From Sediminibacter sp. Hel_I_10 (lineage in GTDB: Bacteria; Bacteroidota; Bacteroidia; Flavobacteriales; Flavobacteriaceae), in the NCBI RefSeq assembly GCF_000688335.1, contig NZ_JHZX01000001.1:2728001-2792000 (forward strand): DNA of 64,000 nt, in the 5' to 3' direction. The position numbers and the translations under genes are program-made. Shown here piece after piece: positions 25,989 through 36,015 of the stretch. Below the pieces are notes generated by a model. That model did no database searches. It had not been told where the DNA came from and saw only the letters and a list, made by a program, of their open reading frames with translations. Numbering within the stretch: the stretch's first letter is position 1; each line of letters opens with the position of its first letter.

Positions 25989-27451
25989 TGGCACAGCTTA
26001 AAGACATATTGTATAAGGTTACCATCAACGCCGTTACGGGAAGTACAGGGGTTGAGGTAAATGCAGTGGATTTTGACTCTCGCAACATTAAGCAAAATGA
26101 CGTGTTTGTTGCCATTACGGGCACTGCTGTGGATGGGCATGATTTTATAGAAACAGCCATTACAAATGGAGCTACGGCAGTGGTCTGTGAAACGCTTCCT
26201 GAAAAATTACAAGATGGTATTACCTATGTAGAGGTTGCGCATTCTAGCCAAGCATTGGCGTTTATGGCTGCTAATTATTATGGTAATCCTTCAGAGAACT
26301 TACGATTGGTCGGGGTCACGGGAACCAATGGAAAAACAACGGTTACGACCTTGCTTTATCAGTTGTTTAAAAAGGCTGGGTATAAAGTCGGGTTATTGTC
26401 TACCGTAAAGATCATGGTAGACGATCAAGAGCATAAAGCAACGCATACCACGCCAGATTCTCTGACTATAAATAAGTACTTAAAATTAATGAATGATACC
26501 GGTGTTGAGTTTTGCTTTATGGAAGTGAGTTCGCATGGCATTCATCAAAATAGAACAGAAGGGCTTCATTTTGAAGGTGGGATTTTCACAAACCTGTCTC
26601 ATGACCATTTAGATTATCACAACTCTTTTGCAGAGTATCGGGATGTGAAAAAATCCTTCTTTGATAAGTTACCAAAGACCGCCTTTGCATTGGTCAATAT
26701 TGACGATAAAAACGGCTTGGTCATGTTGCAAAATACCAAGGCGAAGACCTATACCTACGCCTTAAAAACTTATGCAGATTATAAGACGAAGGTGTTGGAG
26801 AATGAGTTTAGCGGACTCCTTCTGAAATTGAATAATAATGAATTATGGTCTAAACTCATCGGGAGCTTTAACGCCTATAATGTGGCCGCTATTTACGGTG
26901 CGGCAGAATTATTGGGTTTAGAAACGGTTGAAATCTTAAGATTGATAAGTGAACTGGAGTCTGTAAGCGGACGCTTTCAATATCTCATTTCCGAAGAAAA
27001 AATAACCGCAATCGTGGATTATGCACATACGCCCGATGCGCTCAAAAATGTATTAGAGACCATTAACAGTATTCGTACTAAAAATGAAGAACTAATCACG
27101 GTGGTAGGTTGCGGTGGCAATCGTGATAAGACCAAACGTCCAAAAATGGCACATATCGCCTCTGCATTGAGTACCAAAACGATTTTTACAAGTGATAACC
27201 CTCGAAATGAAGTGCCCGAAACCATTATTGAGGAGATGGAGAAAGGTGTAGAGCCTCAAAACTTTAAGAAAACACTGTCGATTACAGATAGAAGACAGGC
27301 CATTAAAACCGCATGTCAAATGGCTGGACCTAAAGACATCATTTTGATTGCAGGAAAGGGACATGAAACCTATCAGGAAATTAAGGGAGAGCGCTTTGAT
27401 TTTGATGATTATAAGATTGTAAGTGACTATTTAAAACAACTAAATAAGTGA
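25988..27451 (+). CDS. murE: UDP-MurNAc-tripeptide synthetase MurE (meso-DAP type)
   Basis: MurE adds the third amino acid to UDP-MurNAc-L-Ala-D-Glu. The 487-residue enzyme has the ATP loop GVTGTNGKTTVTTLL, the carbamylated-Lys region (HTTPDSL, YCFMEVSSHGI) and the residue-selecting motif SDNPRNE; DNPR is the marker for meso-diaminopimelate rather than lysine. Length is typical. It begins one base inside the ftsI stop codon and is followed by mraY after 60 nt. Confidence 0.95.
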   Translation: MAQLKDILYKVTINAVTGSTGVEVNAVDFDSRNIKQNDVFVAITGTAVDGHDFIETAITNGATAVVCETLPEKLQDGITYVEVAHSSQALAFMAANYYGNPSENLRLVGVTGTNGKTTVTTLLYQLFKKAGYKVGLLSTVKIMVDDQEHKATHTTPDSLTINKYLKLMNDTGVEFCFMEVSSHGIHQNRTEGLHFEGGIFTNLSHDHLDYHNSFAEYRDVKKSFFDKLPKTAFALVNIDDKNGLVMLQNTKAKTYTYALKTYADYKTKVLENEFSGLLLKLNNNELWSKLIGSFNAYNVAAIYGAAELLGLETVEILRLISELESVSGRFQYLISEEKITAIVDYAHTPDALKNVLETINSIRTKNEELITVVGCGGNRDKTKRPKMAHIASALSTKTIFTSDNPRNEVPETIIEEMEKGVEPQNFKKTLSITDRRQAIKTACQMAGPKDIILIAGKGHETYQEIKGERFDFDDYKIVSDYLKQLNK

Positions 27452-27511
27452 AGATGCACACGTTTGAAACTAGTAGGTAGCTAAAACGAAATAACAAACT
27501 CTAAGTAACCA

Positions 27512-28747
27512 ATGCTGTATTATTTATTCGAATATCTAGAACAACAATTCCAATTGCCTGGGGCAAGTGTGTTTCAGTACATCACCTTCAGGGCAGCTTT
27601 GGCTATCATCTTTTCGCTGTTGTTTTCAACTATTTTCGGAAGAAAAATCATTAGGTATTTACAGAAACAACAGGTAGGGGAAACGGTTAGGGATTTAGGT
27701 CTTGCTGGTCAAGTTGAAAAAGCAGGTACGCCAACTATGGGTGGTATCATCATCATCATTTCTACGCTTTTACCAGTGCTCTTGCTTTCTAGATTAGATA
27801 ATATTTATGTAATCATGCTCATTGTCACCACGATTTGGATGGGGCTTATTGGTTTTGTAGATGATTACATCAAGGTATTTAAAAAAGATAAAGAAGGTCT
27901 TAGTGGTAAGTTTAAAGTGCTTGGCCAAGTAGGCCTCGGGATTTTTGTTGGTGCAGTAATGTATTTTCATCCCGGTGTTACAGTAAAGCAAGAGATTGTA
28001 AATCCAGAATTTTCAAATCAGGTGGTTTCTCAAAATGCGCCTGCAGAGTTTTCTGCGGAAGAAAGTCGCTCGCTTAAAACAACCATTCCTTTTGTTAAGG
28101 ATAATGAGTTTGACTATGCCACGTTGGTAAGTTGGTTGGGTGACGATTATAAAAAATACGCCTGGTTGATTTTTATTCCTATTGTGATCTTTATCATCAC
28201 GGCAGTCTCTAATGGAGCTAATCTTACGGATGGTATTGATGGTTTGGCTGCAGGAAGCTCGGCCATTATTGTATTTGCATTGGCGATTTTTGCCTTTGTT
28301 TCGGGTAATATTTTCTTTTCAGATTATTTGAATGTCATGTTTATCCCCAGGTTAGGGGAGCTCGTGGTCTTTATTGCGGCATTTGTAGGAGCGCTCATCG
28401 GTTTTCTGTGGTATAACACCTATCCCGCCCAAGTGTTTATGGGAGATACGGGAAGTTTGACCATTGGAGGGATCATTGCCGTTATAGCCATTGCGGTTAG
28501 AAAAGAGTTGCTTATTCCTGTGCTTTGCGGAATCTTCTTTGCAGAATCCCTATCGGTCATTATGCAGGTAAGTTGGTTTAAATACACACGAAATAAATTT
28601 GGTGAAGGACGTCGCATTTTTAAGATGTCGCCGTTGCACCACCATTACCAGAAATCTGGATATCACGAAAGCAAAATTGTAACCCGATTTTGGATTGTTG
28701 GAATTTTTCTGGCAATACTCTCTATCGTCACCTTAAAATTAAGATAG
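27512..28747 (+). CDS. mraY: Phospho-N-acetylmuramoyl-pentapeptide transferase MraY
   Basis: MraY makes lipid I from UDP-MurNAc-pentapeptide and undecaprenyl phosphate in the inner membrane. The 411-residue polytopic protein contains [13 protein letters not shown], the catalytic [19 protein letters not shown] and [11 protein letters not shown], with [10 protein letters not shown] near the end. It is about 50 residues longer than E. coli MraY owing to a hydrophilic insert (about residues 155-215), as is usual in Bacteroidota. murD starts on the next base after its stop. Confidence 0.95.
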   Translation: MLYYLFEYLEQQFQLPGASVFQYITFRAALAIIFSLLFSTIFGRKIIRYLQKQQVGETVRDLGLAGQVEKAGTPTMGGIIIIISTLLPVLLLSRLDNIYVIMLIVTTIWMGLIGFVDDYIKVFKKDKEGLSGKFKVLGQVGLGIFVGAVMYFHPGVTVKQEIVNPEFSNQVVSQNAPAEFSAEESRSLKTTIPFVKDNEFDYATLVSWLGDDYKKYAWLIFIPIVIFIITAVSNGANLTDGIDGLAAGSSAIIVFALAIFAFVSGNIFFSDYLNVMFIPRLGELVVFIAAFVGALIGFLWYNTYPAQVFMGDTGSLTIGGIIAVIAIAVRKELLIPVLCGIFFAESLSVIMQVSWFKYTRNKFGEGRRIFKMSPLHHHYQKSGYHESKIVTRFWIVGIFLAILSIVTLKLR

Positions 28748-30079
28748 ATGAAACGGTTAGTGGTATTAGGAGGTGGCGAAAGTGGTGTGGGAGCAGCATT
28801 GCTAGCAGTAGCTAAAGGCTTTGAGGTTTTTGTCTCAGATAAAGGGATTATAAAAGAAAAGTACAGCAACGTTCTTAAACATCATGGAATTGCATTTGAA
28901 AGTGAAATGCATTCCGAAGAAAAGATTTTAAATGCAGATCTGGTCATGAAGAGTCCAGGTATACCAGATAAGGCAGCATTGATTCAAAAATTAAAAGCTC
29001 AAGGTGTTGAGATCATTTCTGAAATAGAATTGGCCTCAAGATATACAAATGCCGTTTTGGTGGGAATCACTGGGAGTAATGGTAAAACAACGACTTCAGC
29101 ATTAACCCATCACATTTTAAAGCAAGAGCTAGAAGTGGGATTGGCAGGAAATATTGGTGACAGTTTTGCAAAACAAATACTGGAAAAAGATTACCCCAAC
29201 TATGTGTTGGAGATCAGCAGTTTTCAGTTGGATGATATTGTAGATTTCAAACCACATATTGCTGTGTTGCTCAATATTACACCAGACCATTTAGATCGGT
29301 ACGATTATCAATTTGAGAATTATATCGCTTCTAAATTTAGAATTGCTGAGAATCAAACCGAAGATGATTATTTCATCTATGATACAGATGATGAGGTTAT
29401 TGCATCCTGGATGGAAACACATCCCGTAAAATCAAGATTACTGCCATTTTCCTTAACAAAAAAGGTTGAAAATGGCGCATACTTAGAAAAAGAGATTATA
29501 AAAATAACTATAGATAACAACGAAATTATTATGCCAACACCAAATTTAGCACTAGAGGGAAAACACAACATCAAGAACGCCATGGCGGCATCAACGGTGG
29601 CGCATTTACTAAAGATTAGAAAGCAGACCATTCGTGAGAGTCTTGAGAATTTTCAAGGTGTCGAGCATCGTCTAGAGCATGTGCTAAAAATCAATAAAGT
29701 ACAATACATCAACGATTCTAAAGCCACAAACGTTAACGCAACGTATTATGCTTTAGAAAGTATGGAAACCCCTACCGTTTGGATTGTGGGAGGTCAAGAT
29801 AAAGGGAATAACTATAGAGAGTTGTTTCAGTTTGTGAACGAAAAAGTAAAGGCCATCATCTGTTTGGGCGTAGATAATGCTAAGTTGTTTGAAAACTTCG
29901 GAAACATGGTAGATGTTATTGTAGAAACGCAATATATGAGCGAGGCAGTGAAAATTGCTTATAAAATTGCAGAATCAGGCGATAGTGTATTATTGTCTCC
30001 AGCCTGCGCCAGTTTTGATTTGTTTGAAAATTACGAAGATCGCGGTCGCCAGTTTAAAGACGCCGTAAGAAATTTATAA
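28748..30079 (+). CDS. murD: UDP-MurNAc-L-alanine:D-glutamate ligase MurD
   Basis: MurD adds D-glutamate to UDP-MurNAc-L-alanine in the cytoplasm. The 443-residue protein has an N-terminal Rossmann-like domain (VVLGGGESGVGAA), the ATP loop GITGSNGKTTTSAL (about residues 109-122), LEISSFQLD, NITPDHLDRY, INDSKATNVNAT and VGGQDKGNNY. Length and layout are standard. It abuts mraY directly and is followed by ftsW after 31 nt. Confidence 0.95.
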   Translation: MKRLVVLGGGESGVGAALLAVAKGFEVFVSDKGIIKEKYSNVLKHHGIAFESEMHSEEKILNADLVMKSPGIPDKAALIQKLKAQGVEIISEIELASRYTNAVLVGITGSNGKTTTSALTHHILKQELEVGLAGNIGDSFAKQILEKDYPNYVLEISSFQLDDIVDFKPHIAVLLNITPDHLDRYDYQFENYIASKFRIAENQTEDDYFIYDTDDEVIASWMETHPVKSRLLPFSLTKKVENGAYLEKEIIKITIDNNEIIMPTPNLALEGKHNIKNAMAASTVAHLLKIRKQTIRESLENFQGVEHRLEHVLKINKVQYINDSKATNVNATYYALESMETPTVWIVGGQDKGNNYRELFQFVNEKVKAIICLGVDNAKLFENFGNMVDVIVETQYMSEAVKIAYKIAESGDSVLLSPACASFDLFENYEDRGRQFKDAVRNL

Positions 30080-30110
30080 ATCGCTTAGCAACTAAATCGC
30101 TAGAGGACAC

Positions 30111-31301
30111 ATGCAACTACTAAAGAACATAAAAGGAGATCGACTCATCTGGGCTATTGTGGCCTTGCTGGCACTCTTTTCATTTCTACCAGTATATAGC
30201 GCGGCAAGCAATTTGGCTTATGTGGGTGGATCTGGTAGTACGTTCACGTTTTTTGTAAAGCACTTTATGCACTTGTTTTTGGGCTTTGCAATTATTTACG
30301 GCGTACATAAAGTGCCATACCGTTATTTCAGGGGGTTGTCTATGATCATGATTCCTGTGGTTTTGGTGCTGCTAGTGGTTACCATGTTACAGGGCACTAC
30401 TATTGATGGGGCAAACGCGAGCAGATGGATTCAAATTCCTTTTGTCGGGATGTCTTTTCAAACCTCTACCCTTGCAGCAGTTGTGCTTATGGTGTACGTG
30501 GCGCGTTACCTGTCTAAAATTCAGGATCGGGAAGTGACATTTAAGGAGACTATTTTGCCGCTCTGGATCCCTGTGTTTTTTACGTTGATTTTGATTTTAC
30601 CTGCCAACTTTTCTACCGCAGCAATCATGTTTGTTATGATCATGATGTTGTCGTTTATTGGAGGTTATCCTTTAAAGTTCTTATCGGTAATTATTGGTAC
30701 GGGCATTTTGTCTCTGGCGTTATTTGTTTTGGTAGCTAAAGCTTTTCCAGAAGCCATGCCCAATAGAATTGATACCTGGATGAGCCGGATTGAAAATTTT
30801 TCAAACGGAGAAGATACAGAAGCAGATTATCAAATAGAAAAAGCAAAGATTGCCATTGCAACAGGAGAGGTGTTCGGAAAAGGACCTGGCAAAAGCAGAC
30901 AAAAGAATTTTTTACCACAATCTTCATCAGATTTTATTTTCGCCATTATTATTGAAGAATATGGTTTGGTGGGAGGATTGGTCTTATTGACCATGTACTC
31001 TTGGTTGCTATTCAGGATTGTAATTGTGTCTCAAAAGTCGGATACGGTTTTTGGTAAGTTATTGGTTTTAGGCGTTGGTTTACCAATTGTATTTCAGGCA
31101 CTGATCAATATGGCGGTTGCGGTTGAGTTGTTTCCCGTAACTGGCCAAACGCTTCCGCTCATAAGTAGTGGGGGAACCTCTATTTGGATGACTTGCTTAG
31201 CCATAGGTATTGTGTTGAGCGTAAGTGCAAAACGAGAAGAAATTAAAGAACAGGAAGATGCTGAAGATAATCCGCTATCCATTTTGAGTGAAGCGATATA
31301 G
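30111..31301 (+). CDS. ftsW: Septal peptidoglycan polymerase FtsW
   Basis: FtsW is the SEDS-family glycosyltransferase that polymerises septal glycan with FtsI. The 396-residue protein has about ten membrane helices, the SEDS loop with DGANASRWIQIPFVGMSFQTS, the GKGPGKSRQKNFLPQSSSDFIFAIIIEE motif and the C-terminal TGQTLPLISSGGTSIWM. Its place between murD and murG supports FtsW rather than RodA. Confidence 0.94.
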   Translation: MQLLKNIKGDRLIWAIVALLALFSFLPVYSAASNLAYVGGSGSTFTFFVKHFMHLFLGFAIIYGVHKVPYRYFRGLSMIMIPVVLVLLVVTMLQGTTIDGANASRWIQIPFVGMSFQTSTLAAVVLMVYVARYLSKIQDREVTFKETILPLWIPVFFTLILILPANFSTAAIMFVMIMMLSFIGGYPLKFLSVIIGTGILSLALFVLVAKAFPEAMPNRIDTWMSRIENFSNGEDTEADYQIEKAKIAIATGEVFGKGPGKSRQKNFLPQSSSDFIFAIIIEEYGLVGGLVLLTMYSWLLFRIVIVSQKSDTVFGKLLVLGVGLPIVFQALINMAVAVELFPVTGQTLPLISSGGTSIWMTCLAIGIVLSVSAKREEIKEQEDAEDNPLSILSEAI

Positions 31302-31347
31302 TGTTGGCGATGTACGATATAGTATTTACGATTAAAATAAAAAATTA

Positions 31348-32478
31348 TTGAAAACAAAGAACCCATCTAAAGCATATAAAATCATCCTCTCAGGAGGCGG
31401 GACAGGAGGTCATATCTATCCTGCGATAGCTATTGCAGATGAGTTGAAATCGAGGTTCCCAAATGCCGAATTTTTGTTTGTGGGAGCGAAAGACCGTATG
31501 GAAATGGAAAAAGTGCCACAAGCTGGCTATAAGATTGAAGGGCTTTGGATCTCTGGTATTCAAAGAAAATTAACGTTAAAGAATTTAGCGTTTCCTTTAA
31601 AACTTATGCTCAGTTTAATGCGCTCCAGAAATATCGTTAAGACCTTTAAGCCCGATATTGCTATCGGCACAGGTGGATTTGCTAGCGGTCCTCTATTAAA
31701 TATGGCGGCCTCTAAAAAAGTACCAACACTAATACAAGAACAAAATTCGTTGCCGGGCATTACTAATAAACTGCTGGGTAAAAGGGTAAATACCATTTGT
31801 GTGGCCTATGAAGGCCTAGAGCGCTTTTTTCCGAAGCACAAAATTGTACTCACAGGAAATCCTATTCGTAAAGACTTGTTGGATTTAGACCATAAATCTA
31901 TTGAAGCTAAAGATGCCTTTACTTTAAAACACAGCAAATTAGTGGTATTGGTGCTTGGTGGTAGTTTAGGTGCGAGACGTATCAATGAGCTTATTGCCTC
32001 AAAGCTTGAGTTTTTTGAAAACCAGAATGTGCAACTCATTTGGCAATGTGGGAAGCTGTATTATCAAGATTACAAGCAGTATAGTGATTTGGGTCATGTG
32101 CAGGTACATCCGTTTTTGAACACTATGGATATGGCTTATTCTGCAGCAGATATCATCATCTCAAGAGCGGGAGCAAGTTCTGTTTCAGAGTTGTGTGTTG
32201 TGGGCAAGCCGGTTATTTTTATCCCATCGCCAAATGTGGCAGAAGACCATCAAACAAAAAATGCTATGGCCATTGCCAATAAAAAGGCAGCGGTTCTTAT
32301 AAAGGAAAGTGATTTGAATTCTGAATTTGAAAAGCATTTTTCAGAACTGATATCTTCTCCTAAAAAACGAGAAGAGTTATCAATTAATATAAAAGCGTTA
32401 GCATTAGTAAATGCAACAACAGATATTGCGAACGAAGTTGAAAAACTGCTAAAAACGAATAAAGCGGAAAAAGAATAG
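31348..32478 (+). CDS. murG: UDP-GlcNAc:lipid I N-acetylglucosaminyltransferase MurG
   Basis: MurG converts lipid I to lipid II at the cytoplasmic face of the membrane. The 376-residue GT28 enzyme has the N-terminal [54 protein letters not shown] and the UDP-GlcNAc site [18 protein letters not shown]. The start used is TTG 31348 with the lipid-binding glycine loop at about residue 15, the normal position; no better ATG is present. Confidence 0.94.
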   Translation: MKTKNPSKAYKIILSGGGTGGHIYPAIAIADELKSRFPNAEFLFVGAKDRMEMEKVPQAGYKIEGLWISGIQRKLTLKNLAFPLKLMLSLMRSRNIVKTFKPDIAIGTGGFASGPLLNMAASKKVPTLIQEQNSLPGITNKLLGKRVNTICVAYEGLERFFPKHKIVLTGNPIRKDLLDLDHKSIEAKDAFTLKHSKLVVLVLGGSLGARRINELIASKLEFFENQNVQLIWQCGKLYYQDYKQYSDLGHVQVHPFLNTMDMAYSAADIIISRAGASSVSELCVVGKPVIFIPSPNVAEDHQTKNAMAIANKKAAVLIKESDLNSEFEKHFSELISSPKKREELSINIKALALVNATTDIANEVEKLLKTNKAEKE

Positions 32479-32487
32479 AAGCGTTAA

Positions 32488-33885
32488 ATGAGTAAAGACA
32501 ACCGACATATAGACTTAGATTCAGCTGATTTTTTCTTCGGAAAAAACATTCAAAACCTTTATTTTATTGGTATTGGAGGGATTGGTATGTCGGCCTTGGC
32601 GCGGTATTTTGCAGCAAAGGGAATGCAGGTAGCGGGTTATGATAAAACCAAGACCGAAATTACCGAAGCATTAAAAGACCTTGGGATTGACACACACTTT
32701 GAAGATGATATTTCAAAAATTGAAGCCAAGTTTTTAAATAAAGAGCAAACCCTGGTAATTTATACTCCTGCAATACCTAAAGATCACAGCGAGTTTAATT
32801 ATTTTAAAGCAAATGGGTTTCAGCTCATGAAACGCTCTGCTGTTTTAGGCGAAATCACAAAACAAACCTTTTGTCTCGCTGTAGCAGGAACCCACGGAAA
32901 AACAACAACGACCAGCATTTTAGGGCATCTACTCAATGAGTGTGGTGTTGAGGTCACTGCTTTTTTGGGTGGCATTAGTGAAAACTACAACTCTAACCTT
33001 ATTCTAAACGGAACAAAAGTAACGGTGGTGGAGGCAGATGAGTTTGATCGGTCATTTTTGACGCTCTCGCCAGATTTTGCCTGTATTACGTCTATGGATG
33101 CTGATCATTTAGATATTTATGGTGACGCCTCAGAGTTGATAAAATCATTTAAAGAATTTTCAGAGAGAGTCAAGCCCAATGGCAAGCTTTTTGTAAAGAA
33201 CGGATTGCCTATTGAAGGCATTACCTATGGCATTGAAGACGATTCAGATTATTCAGTAAAACATATAAAAATAATAAACGGGAGTTATGAGTTTGACGTA
33301 CAAACACCTAAAGGACTCCTCGAAAGATTCAGATTTAACCTACCTGGTAGACATAACTTGTCGAATGCATTAATAGCCTTGGCGATGTCTGTAGAATATG
33401 GTATCCCTCACCAGCAGCTCGCCAAAGCATTAGCGTCTTACAAAGGGGTTAAACGCAGATTTACCTACCAAATTAGAACATCAAATTTGGTCTATATCGA
33501 TGATTATGCGCATCATCCAGAAGAAATTAACGCCGTGCATCAAGCGGTGCGTGAGATGTATCCAGGACAAAAAGTATTGGTTGTATTTCAGCCACATCTT
33601 TTTAGCCGAACAAAAGATTTTGGAGAAGATTTTGCAAAAAGCTTGTCCAAGTTTGATGAAGTAGCCCTTCTAGAAATTTATCCAGCTCGTGAGTTGCCTA
33701 TAGAAGGCATCAACTCAAAATGGCTATGGGATAAAATAGAAAACGAGAATAAACGATTAATAAGTAAAGAGCAAATCATCAAAACCATACAAGAGTCTCA
33801 GGCCACTGTAATTTTAACCTTAGGAGCTGGAGATATTGGAGAAGAAGTTAAACATATAAAAAAAGCATTAAGCGTTGCGAGTTAA
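32488..33885 (+). CDS. murC: UDP-MurNAc:L-alanine ligase MurC
   Basis: MurC starts the stem peptide by adding L-alanine to UDP-MurNAc. The 465-residue protein has an N-terminal IGIGGIGMSALA nucleotide loop, the ATP loop AGTHGKTTTTSILGHL, EADEFDRSFL, DADHLDIYG and DDYAHHPEEI, all normal for the family. It follows murG after 9 nt and its 3' end overlaps ftsQ by 11 nt. Confidence 0.95.
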   Translation: MSKDNRHIDLDSADFFFGKNIQNLYFIGIGGIGMSALARYFAAKGMQVAGYDKTKTEITEALKDLGIDTHFEDDISKIEAKFLNKEQTLVIYTPAIPKDHSEFNYFKANGFQLMKRSAVLGEITKQTFCLAVAGTHGKTTTTSILGHLLNECGVEVTAFLGGISENYNSNLILNGTKVTVVEADEFDRSFLTLSPDFACITSMDADHLDIYGDASELIKSFKEFSERVKPNGKLFVKNGLPIEGITYGIEDDSDYSVKHIKIINGSYEFDVQTPKGLLERFRFNLPGRHNLSNALIALAMSVEYGIPHQQLAKALASYKGVKRRFTYQIRTSNLVYIDDYAHHPEEINAVHQAVREMYPGQKVLVVFQPHLFSRTKDFGEDFAKSLSKFDEVALLEIYPARELPIEGINSKWLWDKIENENKRLISKEQIIKTIQESQATVILTLGAGDIGEEVKHIKKALSVAS

Positions 33886-34594
33886 TTATAACTACATAAA
33901 GATCTTTGGGTTACTAGCATTGGTGGTGTTCTTGTGTGCTTTTTCTTCGGAAAGAAACGCCAAGCGCAAACTACCTACGCCAGAAATCAAATTTATTGGG
34001 GATGATAACCTCTTCGTTACCCATGAGACTGTTAGTAAATTGTTAATAGTAAATGAAGGCACTGTTACGAATAAGCCTAAAGAAATTATAGATTTGAACG
34101 AGTTGGAAACTGCCCTAAAGTCCAACCAAATGATAAAAAACGCACAAGTGTTCATGAGCGTTAATGGTTTGATTACTGCTGAAATAGAGCAGCGAAAGCC
34201 AATTGCTCGTGTTCGTACTAGTGCTTCCTACTACATTGATGATGAAGGTCATTTTATGCCTTTGTCGCACAACTATACCGCTCGTGTCCCTTTGGTCACC
34301 GGCGCGGTAGATAAAAATAATTTACAAAATATCTATCAAGTAGCTAAAAAAGTTCAAGAAGATGATTTTCTGTTGGTTCATGTTGTCGAAATTCATCAAA
34401 ACAATGATAAAACAATTGACCTTAAGTTTAGAAACCAAGAGTTCACCATTCATTTGGGAAATTTAGAACTGTTAGATAAAAAGATAAATAATTTGAAAGC
34501 GTTTTACGTAAAAGCTAAAAAAGATAATCTGTTGGACGATTATCAGCTGGTGAACCTCAAATTTGATCAGCAAGTGATTTGCAGCAAAAAGTAA
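33875..34594 (+). CDS. ftsQ: Cell division protein FtsQ
   Basis: FtsQ is a bitopic divisome organiser that binds FtsL and FtsB. The 239-residue protein has a membrane helix close to the N-terminus (IFGLLALVVFLCAF) and a POTRA-like then beta domain (NEGTVTNKPKEIIDLNELETALKSNQMIKNAQVFMSVNGLITAEIEQRKPIARV). The start is TTG 33875, inside the end of murC, giving the usual short cytoplasmic part. Its sequence is divergent and the assignment is helped by the invariant murC-ftsQ-ftsA order. ftsA starts 3 nt later. Confidence 0.88.
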   Translation: MRVNYNYIKIFGLLALVVFLCAFSSERNAKRKLPTPEIKFIGDDNLFVTHETVSKLLIVNEGTVTNKPKEIIDLNELETALKSNQMIKNAQVFMSVNGLITAEIEQRKPIARVRTSASYYIDDEGHFMPLSHNYTARVPLVTGAVDKNNLQNIYQVAKKVQEDDFLLVHVVEIHQNNDKTIDLKFRNQEFTIHLGNLELLDKKINNLKAFYVKAKKDNLLDDYQLVNLKFDQQVICSKK

Positions 34595-34597
34595 ACA

Positions 34598-35938
34598 ATG
34601 GAGAATAATAAAATTTCAGTTGGATTAGATATCGGGACCACAAAGATTGTGGCTATGATAGGTAGAAAGAACGACTATGGTAAGGCCGAAATTTTAGGTA
34701 TCGGAAAATCCAAAAGCCTAGGTGTACATCGCGGCGTGGTAAATAATATCACACAAACCATTCAATCCATTCAGCAAGCGGTTCAAGAAGCTGAAGCCGA
34801 AGCGGGATTAAAGATTGAGGATGTTACCGTTGGTATCGCAGGGCAGCACATTCGCAGCCTACAACATAGCGATTACATTACCCGTGCCAATTCCGAAGTC
34901 GTTATAGATGAAGATGATATTGACCGATTGATCAATCAAGTTCATAAACTAGTGATGTTGCCTGGAGAGGAAATCATTCACGTGCTTCCGCAGGAATATA
35001 AGATTGATGGTCAGGCTGAAATTAAAGAGCCTATTGGAATGTACGGCGGACGATTGGAAGCTAATTTTCACGTGGTAGTAGGTCAAGTGTCCTCTATTAG
35101 AAATATTGGACGTTGCGTTAAAAGTTCTGGTTTAGAGCTTGAGGGCATTACTCTAGAGCCGTTGGCTTCGGCAAATTCGGTATTGAGCCAGGAAGAAAAA
35201 GAAGCCGGTGTCGCATTGATCGATATTGGTGGTGGTACTACAGATTTAGCCGTATTTAAAGATGGTATCATTCGCCACACGGCGGTGATTCCATTTGGAG
35301 GTAATGTGGTTACAGAAGATATCAAGGAAGGTTGCTCTATTATAGAGAAACAAGCGGAGTTGTTGAAAATTAAGTTTGGTTCGGCATGGCCTGGTGAAAA
35401 TAAGGATAATGAGATTGTATCTATTCCAGGACTGCGTGGGCGAGAACCTAAGGAGATTACCCTAAAAAACCTTTCTAAGATTATTCATGCTAGAGTCGTG
35501 GAGATTATAGAACAAGTTTATGTAGAAATCAAGAACTACGGGCATGAGGAGCAAAAAAAGAAACTCATAGCAGGTATTGTGCTTACGGGAGGAGGTAGCC
35601 AACTAAAACATCTCAAGCAGTTGGTAGAATATATCACTGGTATGGATACCAGAATTGGTTATCCTAACGAGCATTTAGCTGGAGATAGTGATGATGAAAT
35701 TGCTAGCCCATTATATGCTACGGCCGTTGGTTTGGTGATGGACGGTTTAAAACGTCAAGAGCGCAAGCGCATTGAGAAAGAAATTGAAGCAGAAGCGGAA
35801 GAAACGCCAGAAGCAATAGAAGAGGAAGTCCCTTTAGAAATAGAAGAGGATGTTATTGAACCGCAGAAAAAAGAACGAAAGTCCTTTTTAGATAAGCTCA
35901 CGGAGCGCGTCAAGGATTTTTTGGATAATGCGGAATAG
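34598..35938 (+). CDS. ftsA: Cell division protein FtsA
   Basis: FtsA is the actin-like protein that ties FtsZ filaments to the membrane. The 446-residue protein has the ATPase motifs VGLDIGTTKIVAMIG (about residues 8-22), the 1C domain (about 85-165), ALIDIGGGTTDLAVF and LTGGGSQLKHL. After a long Glu-rich stretch (about 388-425) it ends in a short basic, amphipathic segment (FLDKLTERVKDFLDN), the likely membrane-targeting helix. ftsZ follows after 77 nt. Confidence 0.94.
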   Translation: MENNKISVGLDIGTTKIVAMIGRKNDYGKAEILGIGKSKSLGVHRGVVNNITQTIQSIQQAVQEAEAEAGLKIEDVTVGIAGQHIRSLQHSDYITRANSEVVIDEDDIDRLINQVHKLVMLPGEEIIHVLPQEYKIDGQAEIKEPIGMYGGRLEANFHVVVGQVSSIRNIGRCVKSSGLELEGITLEPLASANSVLSQEEKEAGVALIDIGGGTTDLAVFKDGIIRHTAVIPFGGNVVTEDIKEGCSIIEKQAELLKIKFGSAWPGENKDNEIVSIPGLRGREPKEITLKNLSKIIHARVVEIIEQVYVEIKNYGHEEQKKKLIAGIVLTGGGSQLKHLKQLVEYITGMDTRIGYPNEHLAGDSDDEIASPLYATAVGLVMDGLKRQERKRIEKEIEAEAEETPEAIEEEVPLEIEEDVIEPQKKERKSFLDKLTERVKDFLDNAE

Positions 35939-36015
35939 TTTCGAAGTCAAACTATCGAAACACAAAAATTAGATATAAAGAATTTAAGAATAGAGAACCC
36001 AGCAAATACGATATT

